Source: Eretmocerus hayati (Eukaryota > Arthropoda > Insecta > Hymenoptera > Aphelinidae). Taken from it: a stretch of DNA of 64,000 nucleotides. The notes beneath the pieces were generated by a model. It worked only from the letters and a program-made list of their open reading frames with translations, did not search any database and was not told the origin of the DNA. Of this stretch, positions 34,766 through 46,611 are shown in pieces. Position 1 is the stretch's first letter. The number at the start of each line of letters is the position of its first letter. The translations under genes were made by a program, and so were the position numbers. Where the stretch lies: positions 114,577,838 through 114,641,837 of the forward strand of contig CM056744.1 in the NCBI GenBank assembly GCA_029851415.1. Reading direction: 5' to 3'.

Positions 34766-35893
34766 ATGAATAAGAGAAAAACGGAATGGAATGAAAATAA
34801 TCTTACAAAAAAAACGAAGAAATTAGACTTCACCTCAACTGAATTTTTGAAATCAAAATTGAAAGTTGGAGATAAAACAGCGTAAGTTTTATTTGTGGTA
34901 TTATGATGATTGATTTTTGAAATCAATGGAATGCTCTAAGATGATTTACCAGTATTATAGTTGGATACGTAGAAGAAATTATTGGAGACCAGTCATTCAT
35001 CAATAAAGAGACAAAGAACGAATTCAAGACATTCAAATTCATTGTGAACAATAATGATGGAATGAGTTTGCAATTCATCATTTTTGACGAAGATATAGAG
35101 AAATTCCGGAATTTGGTGAAACTGCATCAGGTACGTATTTGTTGTATATTCCGTTTTGAACTACATCTGATGATTTTGAAATTCATAGAAAATGATGTTG
35201 GAAAATGTATGTATACAACGGAGGAAGGGCTATACTAAAGGGAATGTACCCTACGAGTTCAAATTACAGAATTTCTCGAAACTATCTCTTCTTGGAGAAT
35301 TTGAACGTTCGAAAAACAAGAAACCTGTCGAAATTCAATTTGAAGATATTCCTAAAAAGAAAGGATTAATAAGTGAGTTAGGAAATGGAATGATAGTGAA
35401 ACAATGATGTATTTGTGTTTTCAAATATCCCCACAGAAATTCAAGGTAATATTAGGACAGAGTTTGTGGAAAAATCTAAACAGAGTATGAGAGAGTGTAT
35501 TGGCGTCTTGACGAATGGGATACACAAATTAGACATTCTTTTGACTAAAAAAGATGATGAAAGTTTGAATTTTGACCGTGGGACTAAGGTAGAAATTGTT
35601 GTTGATCTACGCGAAAATGGTGAGTGTTAAAAATAAGAGGAGTTTGAATGGATTAGTTTCGGAATTTATTTGGTTTCATTTGATAGGAGCAACTTACATT
35701 CTGAAAGTGAATAGAATCGAGGATATCAAAATTTTGGACGATGAAAAAATGGATATTGAAGAACTCATATTAGGAAATGAAACATTCGTAGTTGAGGTGA
35801 TAATTTGATGAATATATTTATGAAATATGTAATGAAATATATGATGAATATGAGAAATTTTCAAACATTCCACAGGGTTACAATGAAAATTAG
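34766..35893 (+). CDS. RPA-like OB-fold ssDNA-binding protein, six exons (262 aa)
   Basis: Exons by reading frame and GT-AG rules are 34766-34881, 34953-35130, 35189-35372, 35437-35619, 35687-35796 and 35876-35893. Donors are GTAAGT, GTACGT, GTGAGT, GTGAGT and GTGATA, and introns are 58-79 bases. Spliced length is 789 bases, in frame throughout to TAG. Residues about 36-140 (GYVEEIIGDQSF, FKTFKFIV, LQFIIFDEDIEKF, PYEFKLQNFSKL) match the strand pattern of RPA70 OB folds. The N-terminus is Lys/Glu-rich and the C-terminal third may be a second, weaker OB fold. RPA coats single-stranded DNA; in Helitrons such proteins are thought to assist strand displacement. No zinc ribbon is seen. An acceptor-like TTTTATAG ends 5 bases before the ATG. 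The gene model is well supported; the family is probable. Confidence 0.75.
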
Positions 35894-36654
35894 CAATGGA
35901 CGTTTTTGTATCATGGACATCTCCAGGGAAGTATTATTGAAATGTACATAGTATAACATTATTTCTTCCATGAATAAATAGACAGTTTTGTTTGAAAAAC
36001 AAGAATGTTCTAGATAAATCATATTTTTCAGAGGGTTTCATAGGGCTACTGTCGATCTTCCCTCAAATTTTTTGAATTTAATTTGGTAATATTTGACTTT
36101 GCGATAATGAATTAGTTAAAAAAAGAAACGTGCCAAGAGTGGTACCTCAATAAATGATCATTTTTGGTTTAACTATGTCGAAAGTTTAGTAGTTATACTT
36201 CTTGGAACTTCGAGATTTCGAAAATATTTTCTGTAACATATGGATCTGACAATAATGTAATAGTTAGATGAGATTATGAGACATAGAAAATGATCATGAA
36301 AAGGTGGTATGGAAATCCACTTACATATTGAAATTTTCCGAATTGAATTATTGAATTGTAATATTCGTGATTTCTAGATAAAAAGGAGAGAAAAATAAGA
36401 TCTGTGATTGGGGGGAGGATTGAAGAATGCCGTTGGAGATCGAGCTTTGAGATCATGAAGGGAATTCTTGGTGTATATCAGATATTCATACATCAGAAAT
36501 TGGAGATGTTGAGAAGATTGAATGAAAATTGAACCTTAGCTTATTCCTGAGGTTAGTTTTGACTAATCAATCAGTGATGTGCTTATTTTTCAAGGTATTT
36601 TGAGAAAATGAAATTTCTATGAAATTCTCATGAGAGATGACTTGGGGCTGTGAT
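35894..36654. other. Non-coding, 3' region of the Helentron or its flank
   Basis: AT-rich, no gene seen. The transposon's right terminus could be here, but no hairpin plus CTAG-type end stood out. The small frame at 36274-36456 has no features. Confidence 0.4.
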
Positions 36655-37660
36655 GCTGCTTGAGGTGCGGCTAAGGGTGCGGCCGAAGGTGCGGAGGGGT
36701 GCGGCTTAGGGTGCGGAGGGGTGCAGCCTGGGGTGCGGGGGAGGTGCGGCTTGGGGTGCGGCTGGGGTGCGGAGGGGTGCGGCTTAGGGTGCGGCTTAGG
36801 GTGCGGAGGGGTGCGGCTGAGGTTCGGCCGAGGGTGCGGAGGGGTGCGGCTTAGAGTGCGGCTGGGGTGCAGCTTGGGGTGCGGAGGGGTGCGGCTTGGG
36901 GTGCGGAGGGGTGCGGGGGAGGTGCGGCTCGGGGTGCGGCCGAGGGTGCGGAGGGGTGCGGCTTAGGGTGCGGAGGGGTGAGGCTTAGGGTGCGGAGGGG
37001 TGCGGCCTGGGGTGCGGGGGAGGTGCGGCTTGGGGTGCGGAGGGGTGCGGCTTAGGGTGCGGAGGGGTGCGGCTGAGGTGCGGCCGAGGGTGCGGAGGGG
37101 TGCGGCCTAGGGTGCGGCTGGGGTGCAGCTTGGGGTGCGGAGGGGTGCGGCTTGGGGTGCGGAGGGGTGCGGCCTGGGGTGCGGGGGAGGTGCGGCTCGG
37201 GGTGCGGCGTGGGTGCGGATAGGTGCGGAGAGGTGCGGAGAGGTGCGGAGGGGTGCGGGAAGGGTGCGGAGGGGTGCGGGTTGGGTGCGGGTGGGGTGCG
37301 GATCATATATAGAATATTTCAAGGGAAAGGGGTGCGGGTGGGGTGCGCAGGGGTGCGGGTGGGGTGCGCAGGGGTGCGCATGGTGCGGGTGGGGTGCGGA
37401 TGGTGCGGATGGTGCGGGGGGGTGCGGTTTTCCAAATGCAGAAGGGGTGCGGGTGGGTGCGGGTGGGGTGCGGAGATGTGCGGATGGTGTGCGGGGTGGG
37501 TGCGGGTGGGTGCGCGTGGTGCGCATAGTTGCGGAAGAGGTGCGCAGTGGGTGCGCAGGGGGTGCGCAGTGGGTGCGGATGAGGGTGCGCGTGGGTGCGG
37601 CGTGGTGCGGGTGAGGTGCGGATTGGGTGCGGTGGGGGTGCGCGAGGGTGCGGCAGAAAA
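36655..37660 (+). repeat. G-rich GTGCGG minisatellite
   Basis: About 1 kb made almost only of GGTGCGG words in several unit types: an approximately 22-base unit (GGTGCGGAGGGGTGCGGCTT plus AG) to 37200, a shorter GGTGCGGAGA type to about 37260, then GGTGCGCAGGGGTGCGGGT types. Two short unique interruptions lie near 37300-37330 and 37430-37445. The plus strand is very G-rich and C-poor and could form G-quadruplexes. Long open frames on both strands (up to 246 codons, Pro/His/Ala- or Gly/Cys/Arg-rich) are artefacts of the repeat. Confidence 0.97.
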
Positions 37661-40609
37661 CACTACAACTATATAATATAGGGAGATATATATATATCTG
37701 TTTGCAAGTATTTTGACGACAACACTGTCCCGCAATCTTCCATTCACATTCTCTTATCTCTGTTGCCTCAAAATACAGAACTTCAGGCCTACAACCAACA
37801 TCAGCGAAATTCACCCTCCACGTACGTATCAAGTGCACAAAAAACAACCACCCACAAGCTCGTCAAGCAACTCAAAGTCACCCTTTCTTATCCAAACCAC
37901 TCATCATCATACAAAGCTGCATTCCAAAAAGACCATCTTTCCCACGACAATATTCCATCCCCATAATGCACAACCCCATGCACCCTCTATCCATCCATTG
38001 TATCTATATAGTACCAAGCAATCACCCAAAAAGCTCACATCGATCACGTCGAGGGCCTAACCACAGCATCTGAGCATCATCTCCACGACATACCACTTTT
38101 TGAACGAACTTCTCTTGTATGATACTCCCTTCACTTTACGCAAAACATATTCTACGATGTCTACGTGTACATGAATGGACAGGGGAAAAAAGAAGAAGAA
38201 GAGGAAGGAGAAGAGTGGGGAAGAAGAAGAAGTCGAGGGTTGCGCAACTGGAAAATTGCCACTGGCTACGTGCTTTGGGTGTATTCACAATGTGTATATA
38301 GTATATAAGTGTACATAGTGCATAGGAAATAGAATGGGGTGAGTTTGGGTTGTAAATTCTGTTGACGGCACGGGCCACAGCTGCGACCTGCAAAAAAAGC
38401 AACCACCACTTGGCAGATGCTGGTGCTGTTGCTTCTTCGTTGCGGTTGAATGTTCCGTGTATAGTTGATTGTTTATGATAAGTGAAATTAGCTTGCACGA
38501 TCATAGAATAAGAGAACGAGTTATGCAAATCAAAGCGAAGTGATGAACGTGTTAGCAAGACCATGAAAATATTTTTTCGTAATTTTTCTGTAGTTTTTGA
38601 CACCTTAGAATTTATTATCAATGTCACTTTAGTCCGAAAAAAATCAGACACAGAACGGTTCATTTTGGCACCTGAACATGATACCATTGGAAGTATGACA
38701 TTTTTTCAACCCGTTCCACTATTTTATCCCTTATAAGGAGACATTATCGGTCTCCAATAATTTGTGATGGTTTTCTTGTACTGACACGTGAAAATGTGGA
38801 GAAATTTTCAAGAATGTGTTTCACTACAAGTAACATAATGAGATATCAATGGGGTCTTGAAATGGAATCATGAGAATGAGTAAGAGGGAAATCAAAAATG
38901 TTCAAAATGCTGATTTTCCCATTTTTCACCATTACCCATACGAGAAATATATTCTGGTGAGGGAAAAAGTATCCTCGACAAGAGGGACACTTTTTTGAAG
39001 GACGAGTCTAGCTGTCATCGTCAAAATCTTACCAATTTGTTTACAAATAAAATGAAGAATTTTGATAAAATTAAGTTTGACGATTCTGCTCATCTTTACG
39101 TCACAAATTTTCAATATCGGCCCGTCGAAACTCAATTCCAGACCAATTCTAGTATTGAAAAGCGATAGCTTGTGTCCATTTATTTCACCACTAATCATGA
39201 CACGTAAATTTTTCATCACTTTCCTTTCACAGAGTTTGACGGAGTCCGAAAGAAGATGAAATTCAATTCACATACACACGATTAGTAACTGGCAAAATCA
39301 AATTACGCTCTCCACATTTTTGACAATGTATTAGGAGTAACGAGGGTCAAACAAATCAAGCACATGTCATATCAACATCTGTAAATGGCATTGGTAGATG
39401 AAACTTGGTCCAATTTTCCTCAAATCATCAGAATTCGATGCAATTCCTTCATCTGTGTAAACTAAGAGCCAAGATCAAGGACCTCGAAAAATCTCGAACA
39501 TTCCTATTCCAGGATAAGCAAGTTAGACACGCACCCGGTGGACCGTGTGGTAGACGTGTTTAACTGTCTTCTAAAATAACGGTCTATCTTTACCAACTCA
39601 AATTTTCATGATGGGGAGTAGCTTTTGACATCGTGTATATCACGTCAGAGTAATACGTGTGTATGCAGCATGCAAAAGGTCCTATAACATTCACCAAGGG
39701 AAATACACCGACACAGTGTGGCATGTCTGACCAAACGTCGAGTATACCACTTGAACGAGAATGTAAGGTCCTTAGCGAGTCACAACCAAGTCCCACAGGA
39801 TATCTTTGTGTCCATTAGACATGAGACTGTTTCTATATAGCACACTGTACAGTGCATACAGTGTATGTAGAGTTTACAGTCCCGTATATGTCTGTATGTG
39901 TGTTGTGTGTATGGGTGTGTTGGTAAACTATACAAGGGATGACGCGCGATTTCGCTGTCGATACTGTTTAGGTTTAGGCTAATGGCTATGCTGTACATGG
40001 TAGTAGTAGTACACTCCTGTGATATTGCGGCTAATGCATCCTGGTGATCTGAAAACAGAATCTAGTGTGTGTCTACGCATTTGGATTAGTGTTCAGATTA
40101 GAAGTGGAGGGGGGGGGGTGAGTCGTGCTGTTGACTGAACGCGTTTACTGAGCACTGTTTGACATCGATGAAAATGTGTTTGAAAAGTTATTGCTTTCTC
40201 TAAAGAGAAAGCTTTGTTTTCACCCCAACGAAAATTTGATCAAATTTTTCATTAAAACCAACATATTATTCAACAAAATTCCTTTTATCTAAAAAAGCCA
40301 AAGACCATTCTCTTCCTCTCGCCAAAATCTATCAAATGTAGGTAACACTTTTCCTCCTAATGCCCTTCCAAACCCGTCAGAGACTCATCTTTGCACCCCT
40401 TTTTCCGTGTATGTGTGTGTGTGTGTGTGTGTGTTGTTTTCTATCGGACACGCTTTCTCTTTTTCTGTTCAGCATATCAATTTTTGGCTTTCTACAAGTT
40501 GTGAAGAATCCAATTTCTGAGAGCCCAGTGATTTGGCAGCTTACAGATCCCAGTCGAGTTTGATCCATGGACTTTTTCAAGCAAAAGTGATCGAATTTCG
40601 ACTTTTAAT
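37661..40609. other. Intergenic, with microsatellites
   Basis: About 3 kb. It has a G-run near 40110 and a (TG)n run at 40411-40434. The 183-codon minus-strand frame at 38136-38687 contains a poly-Phe/Leu tract read from a GAA/GAG-rich strand and has no domain. Frames at 37713-38060 and 38932-39219 likewise show nothing recognisable. Confidence 0.5.
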
Positions 40610-41880
40610 ACATAAATATCTTTTTCTCACACGGTCTCACCACGAATTGAGTCACCTAAACTATGGTTTTTTCTGCAAGATCTATCGATTGGTTAATACC
40701 GAAATTTTATAAAATCTTCACAGATCTCAAATTTTCGAAAAAATCAAAATTTCCACCAAAAATTTCATTTTGACCCTTTTTAAACCCACTAAAGCGAAAT
40801 TCCGTCTCAACCAAACGATGGATATTGTTTAAAGAACCTCAGACTAGAAGGCCCAAATCTCTCTAAAAAGTTTCCTCTAAAGAATAACTGAGAAAATAAT
40901 GGGAAATTTTTCTTAATATTCATTTTTTCCTCGTACCTTCTTTTATGACTCATTTATCTCAATTCCAATGACCTAAACTATGGTTTTTTCTGCATTATCT
41001 ATCGATTGGTTAATACCGAAATTTTATAAAATCTTCACAGATTTCAAATTTTCGAAAAAATCAAAATTTCCACCAAAAATTTCATTTTGACCCTTTTTAA
41101 ACCCACTAAATCGAAATTCCGTCTCAACCAAACGATGGATATTGTTTAAAGAACCTCAGACTCGAAGGCCCAAATCTTTCTAAAAAGCTTCCTCTAAAGA
41201 ATAACTGAAAAAATAATGGGAAATTTTTCTTAATATTGATTTTTTCCTCGTACCTTCTTTTATGACTCATTTATCTCGATTTCAATGACCTAAACTATGG
41301 TTTTTTCTGCATTATCTATCGATTGGTTAATACCGAAATTCATTTGAGTCTTCACAAATCTCAAATTTCCGAAAAAATCAAAATTTTCACAAAAAATGTC
41401 ATCTTAACCCTTATCAAACCCACTGCATCGTAATTCCGTCTCAACCAAACGATGGATATTGTTAAAAAAACCTCAGTCTAGATGGCCTGAATCTCTGTAA
41501 GAAGCTTCCTCAAAAGAATAACTCAAAAAGTAGTAGAACATTAGAATTAATATTCATTTTTCTCTCGTATCATCCTTTACGACTAATTTATCTTAATTCT
41601 AATGACCTAAAGACTTACTTATGCGCCATTCTGAATCGATTGGCTGATACGAAATTTTCATAAAATCCGTAAAACATTGTTCATATGAAAATTTTTTCGA
41701 GGGAAGGGAATTTCCACAAAGGACTCCAGTTTAATCATCTTTAGACCGACTATATCAAAATTTTCTCTTAATCAAACAATAGATATTGTTGGAAAAACCT
41801 CCTTTCAGATGACCCGAATCTCTCTGGAATGCTTCCTCGAAAGAAAAACTGAAAATATAGGATACTTTCTTTTTCGTTAA
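40610..41880. repeat. 317-bp tandem repeat, about four copies
   Basis: The word ACCTAAACTATGG begins at 40654, 40971 and 41288, and a degenerate ACCTAAAGACTTA at 41605, so the period is exactly 317 three times. Copies 1 and 2 are nearly identical, copy 3 is more diverged and copy 4 much more, giving a one-sided gradient. Copies contain CTCAACCAAACGATGGATAT. No coding capacity. Confidence 0.95.
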
Positions 41881-42189
41881 AATTATCATCATATAACGCC
41901 GTGAGAAAGCATTCTGCTAATCACTTTTAGCAGCGTATTTTTTGATGAAGATAGTGATGAGGTATCGATGCGTGTGAACTTTTGTATTTCTCGAATTTAG
42001 ACATGGGATTGGATTCAATTATCAAATGAGATAGGAACGCATTAGAAATATTTCCAAATGGTTCCATGAATTTCTAAGCTTTGTTGAACGAATCTTCTTG
42101 ATCAATTAAAATTTTTCTCATCTTCTGTGCTGGAATATGATTTTTCCACGCAATTTTTCGAATTTCATATCCACACAGCAGGTAAAATT
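41881..42189. other. Intergenic, nothing recognised
   Basis: Unique AT-rich sequence between the tandem repeat and the T-shaped palindrome. Confidence 0.5.
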
Positions 42190-42676
42190 AGTACATTTTG
42201 ATTCTAGGCCGGGAATGTCGGTTTCCGCACAACGAGTGATATTTTCCGGACTGAGCCAAAGCCGAGGGTCAGAATCTTCACGAGAATGCGGAAACCATCC
42301 CGTCTTCACTGAAAAAAGGGGTTAGTTGCGCCAAAGGAGAGGGTCCTTTGTCACAAAGTTTACGTGTAAAACATATGGCACTTGTTTTACACGTAAACTT
42401 TGTGACGAAGAATCCTCTCCTTTGGCGCAACGAACCTCTTTTTTCAGTGTGAGTGTCGAATACTATCTTTCCATCTGCTGTGCGGGGAACAGTATCAAAA
42501 AAAATTTTGCGAAAAAGTAATTCCCCGCACACAAGATGGAAAAATTGAATTCGACACTCAAACATAGTGGTTTTCGAATTCTGTTGATAATTCCGACCCT
42601 TGCCTTCGGTTTTGGTCGAAAAATATCACTGGTTGTGCGGAAACCTACATTCCCGCCCTAGTGTTGAAATGTACAT
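42190..42676. repeat. T-shaped nested palindrome (outer stem plus two inner hairpins)
   Basis: Outer arms at about 42190-42279 and 42576-42676 are inverted (GGTTTCCGCACAAC, GGGAATGT, TACATTT). Inside lie two hairpins side by side: 42307-42371/42384-42449 (GTTTACGTGTAAAAC, TTGCGCCAAAGGAGAG) and 42449-42490/42521-42560 (GAGTGTCGAAT, TGTGCGGGGAA). Arms are roughly 80-90 percent matched by eye. No coding sequence. The layout is shared with the larger palindrome at 16299-18763, though the sequences differ. Confidence 0.88.
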
Positions 42677-45600
42677 ACTACTTCTCCAGCGATTTATTAG
42701 AAGAATATGACAATACTCGAGGAAAACCTGAACTGGCAAGTCATGACGGTTATAAGATGGTTCGAGATCTTCTGTCTCACAAGCACCCCTACTCTAACCT
42801 ATGAGTGAAAGTGAGATAGAAGATCTCGAAACCTCTTATTACTGTCATGTGCTGTATACTTTAGGTTGCTTTCACGTATCCATTCAAAATACTTCATTCG
42901 ATGATCATAATGTTTCATTCTTCGTGAATGAACAGGAACGTGATTCGGAGAAAATAAAATGGAAAATTTGTGAAACTATATCACCAATCCTTACTGGACT
43001 TTGGTGAGAATCATCTTCAGAGCCTTTATGGCCATTTTAAACCAAACTATTTTGGATCTATTGAACTATTCTTTTCGGTTAATGGAGCCAAGCCTGAATG
43101 GAGCTAATTGGTTGGGCTGACTCTGATAATCATTTATAGCACGACCCAGCTTCTATAATCCCTAAAAGTTTTTTCAGTTTGTTTGAGATCCGTACATAGA
43201 AATCTTCTGATCCAAACTTTGCGTGTTCAAACTTTTCTGGACGGACTGCAGTCTTGTTGAGTCCTATATTTTGCCCCAGATCTCACGATCAAACTTGAGC
43301 CAATTGTTTCTGATTTTCATGAAGATATCAATAGGTATCCTGAGTGATGAGCCCGATAGATGTAAGTAGTGTGAGATGCAAAAAATGAGCCCACGAGAGC
43401 ATTAGAGAAACGTCAGGAATGGGAAAAAGATGATATCGAGCAATAAAAAAAAAACCCTTCGCAAACTCGATACTCACGGATGATTGAAGAGTGTCCTCAA
43501 TGGATCTCATATCTCGAATATTTCAGTTGACCATGCAACTGACTGGAAATATTGTGAAATAAAAATGAAAAACTTTTACCCAACACATCGAGTTTCTGGT
43601 GACCCATAAACCGTGAGAATTTCAGATATAAAGTTTGCTACTTTTTAGATTCGATTCTGCAATCAAACGTAGCACTCACCATTTCCCATCAATTTTCATT
43701 CCATCCGTAAAAACTTTGAAATGTTCAAATTTGGAACAATTCCAGTATTCGTATCAATCATACAATAATCAATCATGTCAACAACAGTCCTACTGAGTTC
43801 ACCAAGAATCCATCATCAAATTTTTTAGCCATTTCAGTCACATGAAAAATTTCACATGACCCAAATGCACTAATCTCTAACCCTTCCGCCCTCATAATCA
43901 GAACAAATGAAGTGAAATTCCATTCTCCCGAACCCATTGACCCGAAACATACCAGAAAAATTTTTCGATCAAGAAAGCTCTCTATATAACAACCCCAATG
44001 CAATCCTCTCTTATACTTACCCGAAAACTTGAAACGAGTACGCGAGAATGCGAGAAAATGCACCTTATACAGAACGGTAATGGCAAGAATCTACCTTTAT
44101 AACCCACTTCTAGACTGTTTCAATTGACCCCCCCCCCCCCAACCTTGCAGACTTCCATTCCTTTCCTTTGTTCTTCAACTTTCTGTTCGAAGAAATCCTT
44201 ACCATATACACATACCATCTATATAGATATATAGATGGTATGAGGGAACTCCAAAAAGCCCAGACGGCTATGGTTAATTATAAGTTTTCGGTCAAAGTTT
44301 TGCGCGAAGAAATTGGGCGGGTGATACTGTACCCCATATTCCTTCTTCTTCGTATAGGAGGCTGGAAGAAACTAGACGGGAAGAAGCCAATTTACAGAAT
44401 CTAAAGTGGCAAGTGGAAGCTGATATTCTGGCGTGTGTCGTCGGGATCACGATAAAGTTTTGACTGTTGGGAAATTTTGATATAATGAGGATATAATTAA
44501 TGTATTGTTTTGGAATAGAATGACGCTGAGTGACAGTGGAATTTTTGATGAATAGAAAGTTTTTAGAGATGATAATTGAATCAGAATATAAGACACGACT
44601 GATTGAATTTTCAGTGTGAGTTATGATGGTGTAACAATGTGAAATAATTCAATGGATTGATACAAATGTGAAAGATTTAGGAAGAACAAGGTGAAAGAGA
44701 AAGAATTGTAGGCAAGAGTAGCGAATTGGAAACGTGAAATATGGAACGGCCCTTCACTTTGAAAGATGAGAACAAATGGTGAGGAAAACCCGTACATCTT
44801 TTTCTTCATTTTAGTGCGAGAGCAGACGCTGATGCTCAGAGTTCTTTTTTCATCCATGAAATGAGAGATCATGTCCGACAGGAAAAGTATCAAATCCACC
44901 TTCTAGTGAAAAATTGTGACAGAGCAGCTCTCGTAGTCATTTTCCTTCATCTTTTCGCTGTATGTAGCCATCAAGATGAGCGATGTGCTGTATAAATTGC
45001 TCGGTCAAGTCTCGCTTTTGCGCCCACCTTTTCACTATTATTCTTCTCATTTTACATGATTTTACTCGTGTAAACGGCATATTTCATCTCATTTTTGTCT
45101 TTTAGGCGGATGAATTTGTATTACGAGATTTTTGCACGCTGGGATATTGTCGAGGATGAATTATCTTGAGAAATTTCTCACTTAATTTTTTTGGAATTAT
45201 GCTGATAGTAGGCATCGTAGTTGATACTAGGAAAATAGCAAAAATATTCAGGTCTGCGAAATTTTCAATCCTTCATAGCAGGAATGTACTCAAAATTGAT
45301 TCTCGAAATCCCACTGTAAGAAGAAATTTTTAGAGCCAGTAAAAAATCATACTGAATCAGAAAAAAAACCCTAACCTTGCAATGACAGTTTTCATGCGAT
45401 TAGACTGATTTTAAGGATTCCCTCTGACAGTGTCATTTCATTCTATTGGCAATGATTTCCGTTCATATCAATCACGGAATTCTATCATGACCGAGTCATT
45501 TCTGATAGATTAAGCAATCATAAAAAATTTAAGACGAAATATCTGAACAAATGTTAATATATACCATTGGAAGAGTGATCAAAAATGAGTTTTATCGCTA

Positions 45601-45829
45601 TACCTGGTTTTTAGAACCACAACACACGAGTAATTGATGAATAATGATCCGATTACATCAATTACGATTCTCATCTATTCATTTGTACCAATAGTGCTGC
45701 AGAAGTCTGGGACCATGAAAAATTATCAATTCTATCTTGGGCTCAAATTCAAGGATTGAATTGTTTGAAAACACATTTCAATCACCTACAAATCCTAATT
45801 GTAAGGTCAGTCTACTCAAATGCCATTTT
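42677..45829. other. Intergenic, no gene recognised
   Basis: About 3.1 kb. There is a near-perfect hairpin at 44211-44242 (CATACCATCTATATA, loop GA) and a C-run near 44130. Open frames of 60-96 codons at 42801, 43328, 43773, 44168 and 44621 carry no recognised domain. Confidence 0.5.
44211..44242. repeat. 15-bp-stem hairpin
   Basis: Perfect 15-base arms with a 2-base loop. Confidence 0.9.
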
Positions 45830-46611
45830 CTTAACAAGTCCGGCCCATCTCAATATTTTCCAACGCACTTTAGCTCACTTTAGAGCTTGTCTCAAGACCT
45901 TTAAAATGAGCTGAGATACGTCCAATTTGGATGAAGTGGAGCCGAGCTGATTGAATTCTCCCAAAAAGTAATTTTTGAGAGTTCACAAAAGTGTGTACCT
46001 AACTTGCCCCCATCATTTAAAACAATGTAAATCGGCGATGAAGTGAATAAAATCGCTTTGATCCGTTTTGATCACCGTGCAGCGACATTTGTAGCTTTTA
46101 GCTGGCCCAAGACATCGTTTCCGACCTATTTTGACGTGATAAATACGTTCTGAGTGGTAAAAAAAGCCATACTGCACGCCTTTCCGAGATAACCATATGG
46201 GGGCATGTTGGGTACACTCCGATGACGACCTTCTTGATTCTCAAACCATCTTCGTGTTTTGTACATAAAATCGCTCCAGATCAGAGTTTTGCATTTTCGA
46301 ACACCGAATTTTGAATGTCTTGAGACAAGAAATCGGATGCGCTGAGGTACGTTGAGATTGGTTGAATGAAAATGAATTTGCACCGGTTTTAGTGAACGCG
46401 ATTTCCTCGGCGATTTTTTAGCCGTGCGAACACGAAAAATGGAAAAATCACTTTAAATCTTCTGGAAAAAAGCAGAAATGATTTGGAGTGTATCAAAATC
46501 ACCTATTCTCCCATATTTTGATATCATAAACGTAAAAAAAATATGCGAGAAGATCAACGAGTGCCCATTTCTGAGATCGGCATATGGGGGCAAGTTGGGT
46601 ACACCTAGCTT
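45830..46611. repeat. Diverged palindromic element
   Basis: Text around 45840-46090 is inverted relative to 46140-46611. GTGTACCTAACTTGCCCCCAT near 45995 matches the complement of ATGGGGGCAAGTTGGGTACAC near 46585, and the GTCTTGAGACAAG region near 46316 matches the complement near 45890. A further direct copy of ATATGGGGGCATGTTGGGTA lies near 46195. The element is old, with many mismatches. Confidence 0.5.

Larger units (their letters stand above)
27325..36654 (+). mobile_element. Helitron2/Helentron-like rolling-circle transposon (right end unresolved)
   Basis: The segment is identified by an intact OTU-Rep-helicase gene (28434-33158) and by further same-strand genes downstream: a 145-residue orphan, a C2H2 protein and an RPA-like protein with introns. 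RPA-like and OTU accessory domains are known companions of Rep-helicase in some plant and animal Helitrons. The left limit is set at the GC hairpin after the TA microsatellite. The right limit is uncertain: the last supported coding base is 35893, and no CTAG-type end or hairpin complementary to the left end was found before the G-rich minisatellite at 36655, which may itself lie inside the element. The uninterrupted long gene suggests recent activity. Confidence 0.8.

Noticed and set aside
36721..37847. Several long open frames (up to 246 codons) in the GTGCGG region
   Set aside because: All six frames stay open because of the tandem repeat; the products are pure Pro/His/Ala or Gly/Cys/Arg repeats with no start context or domain.
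38136..38687. 183-codon minus-strand open frame
   Set aside because: Contains a Phe/Leu tract from GAA/GAG-rich DNA, no domain, no splice or promoter support.
42190..42676. Endogenous parvovirus-like terminal repeat
   Set aside because: Only the T-shaped layout is similar; no viral replication or capsid coding sequence is nearby and the sequence itself is not recognisable.
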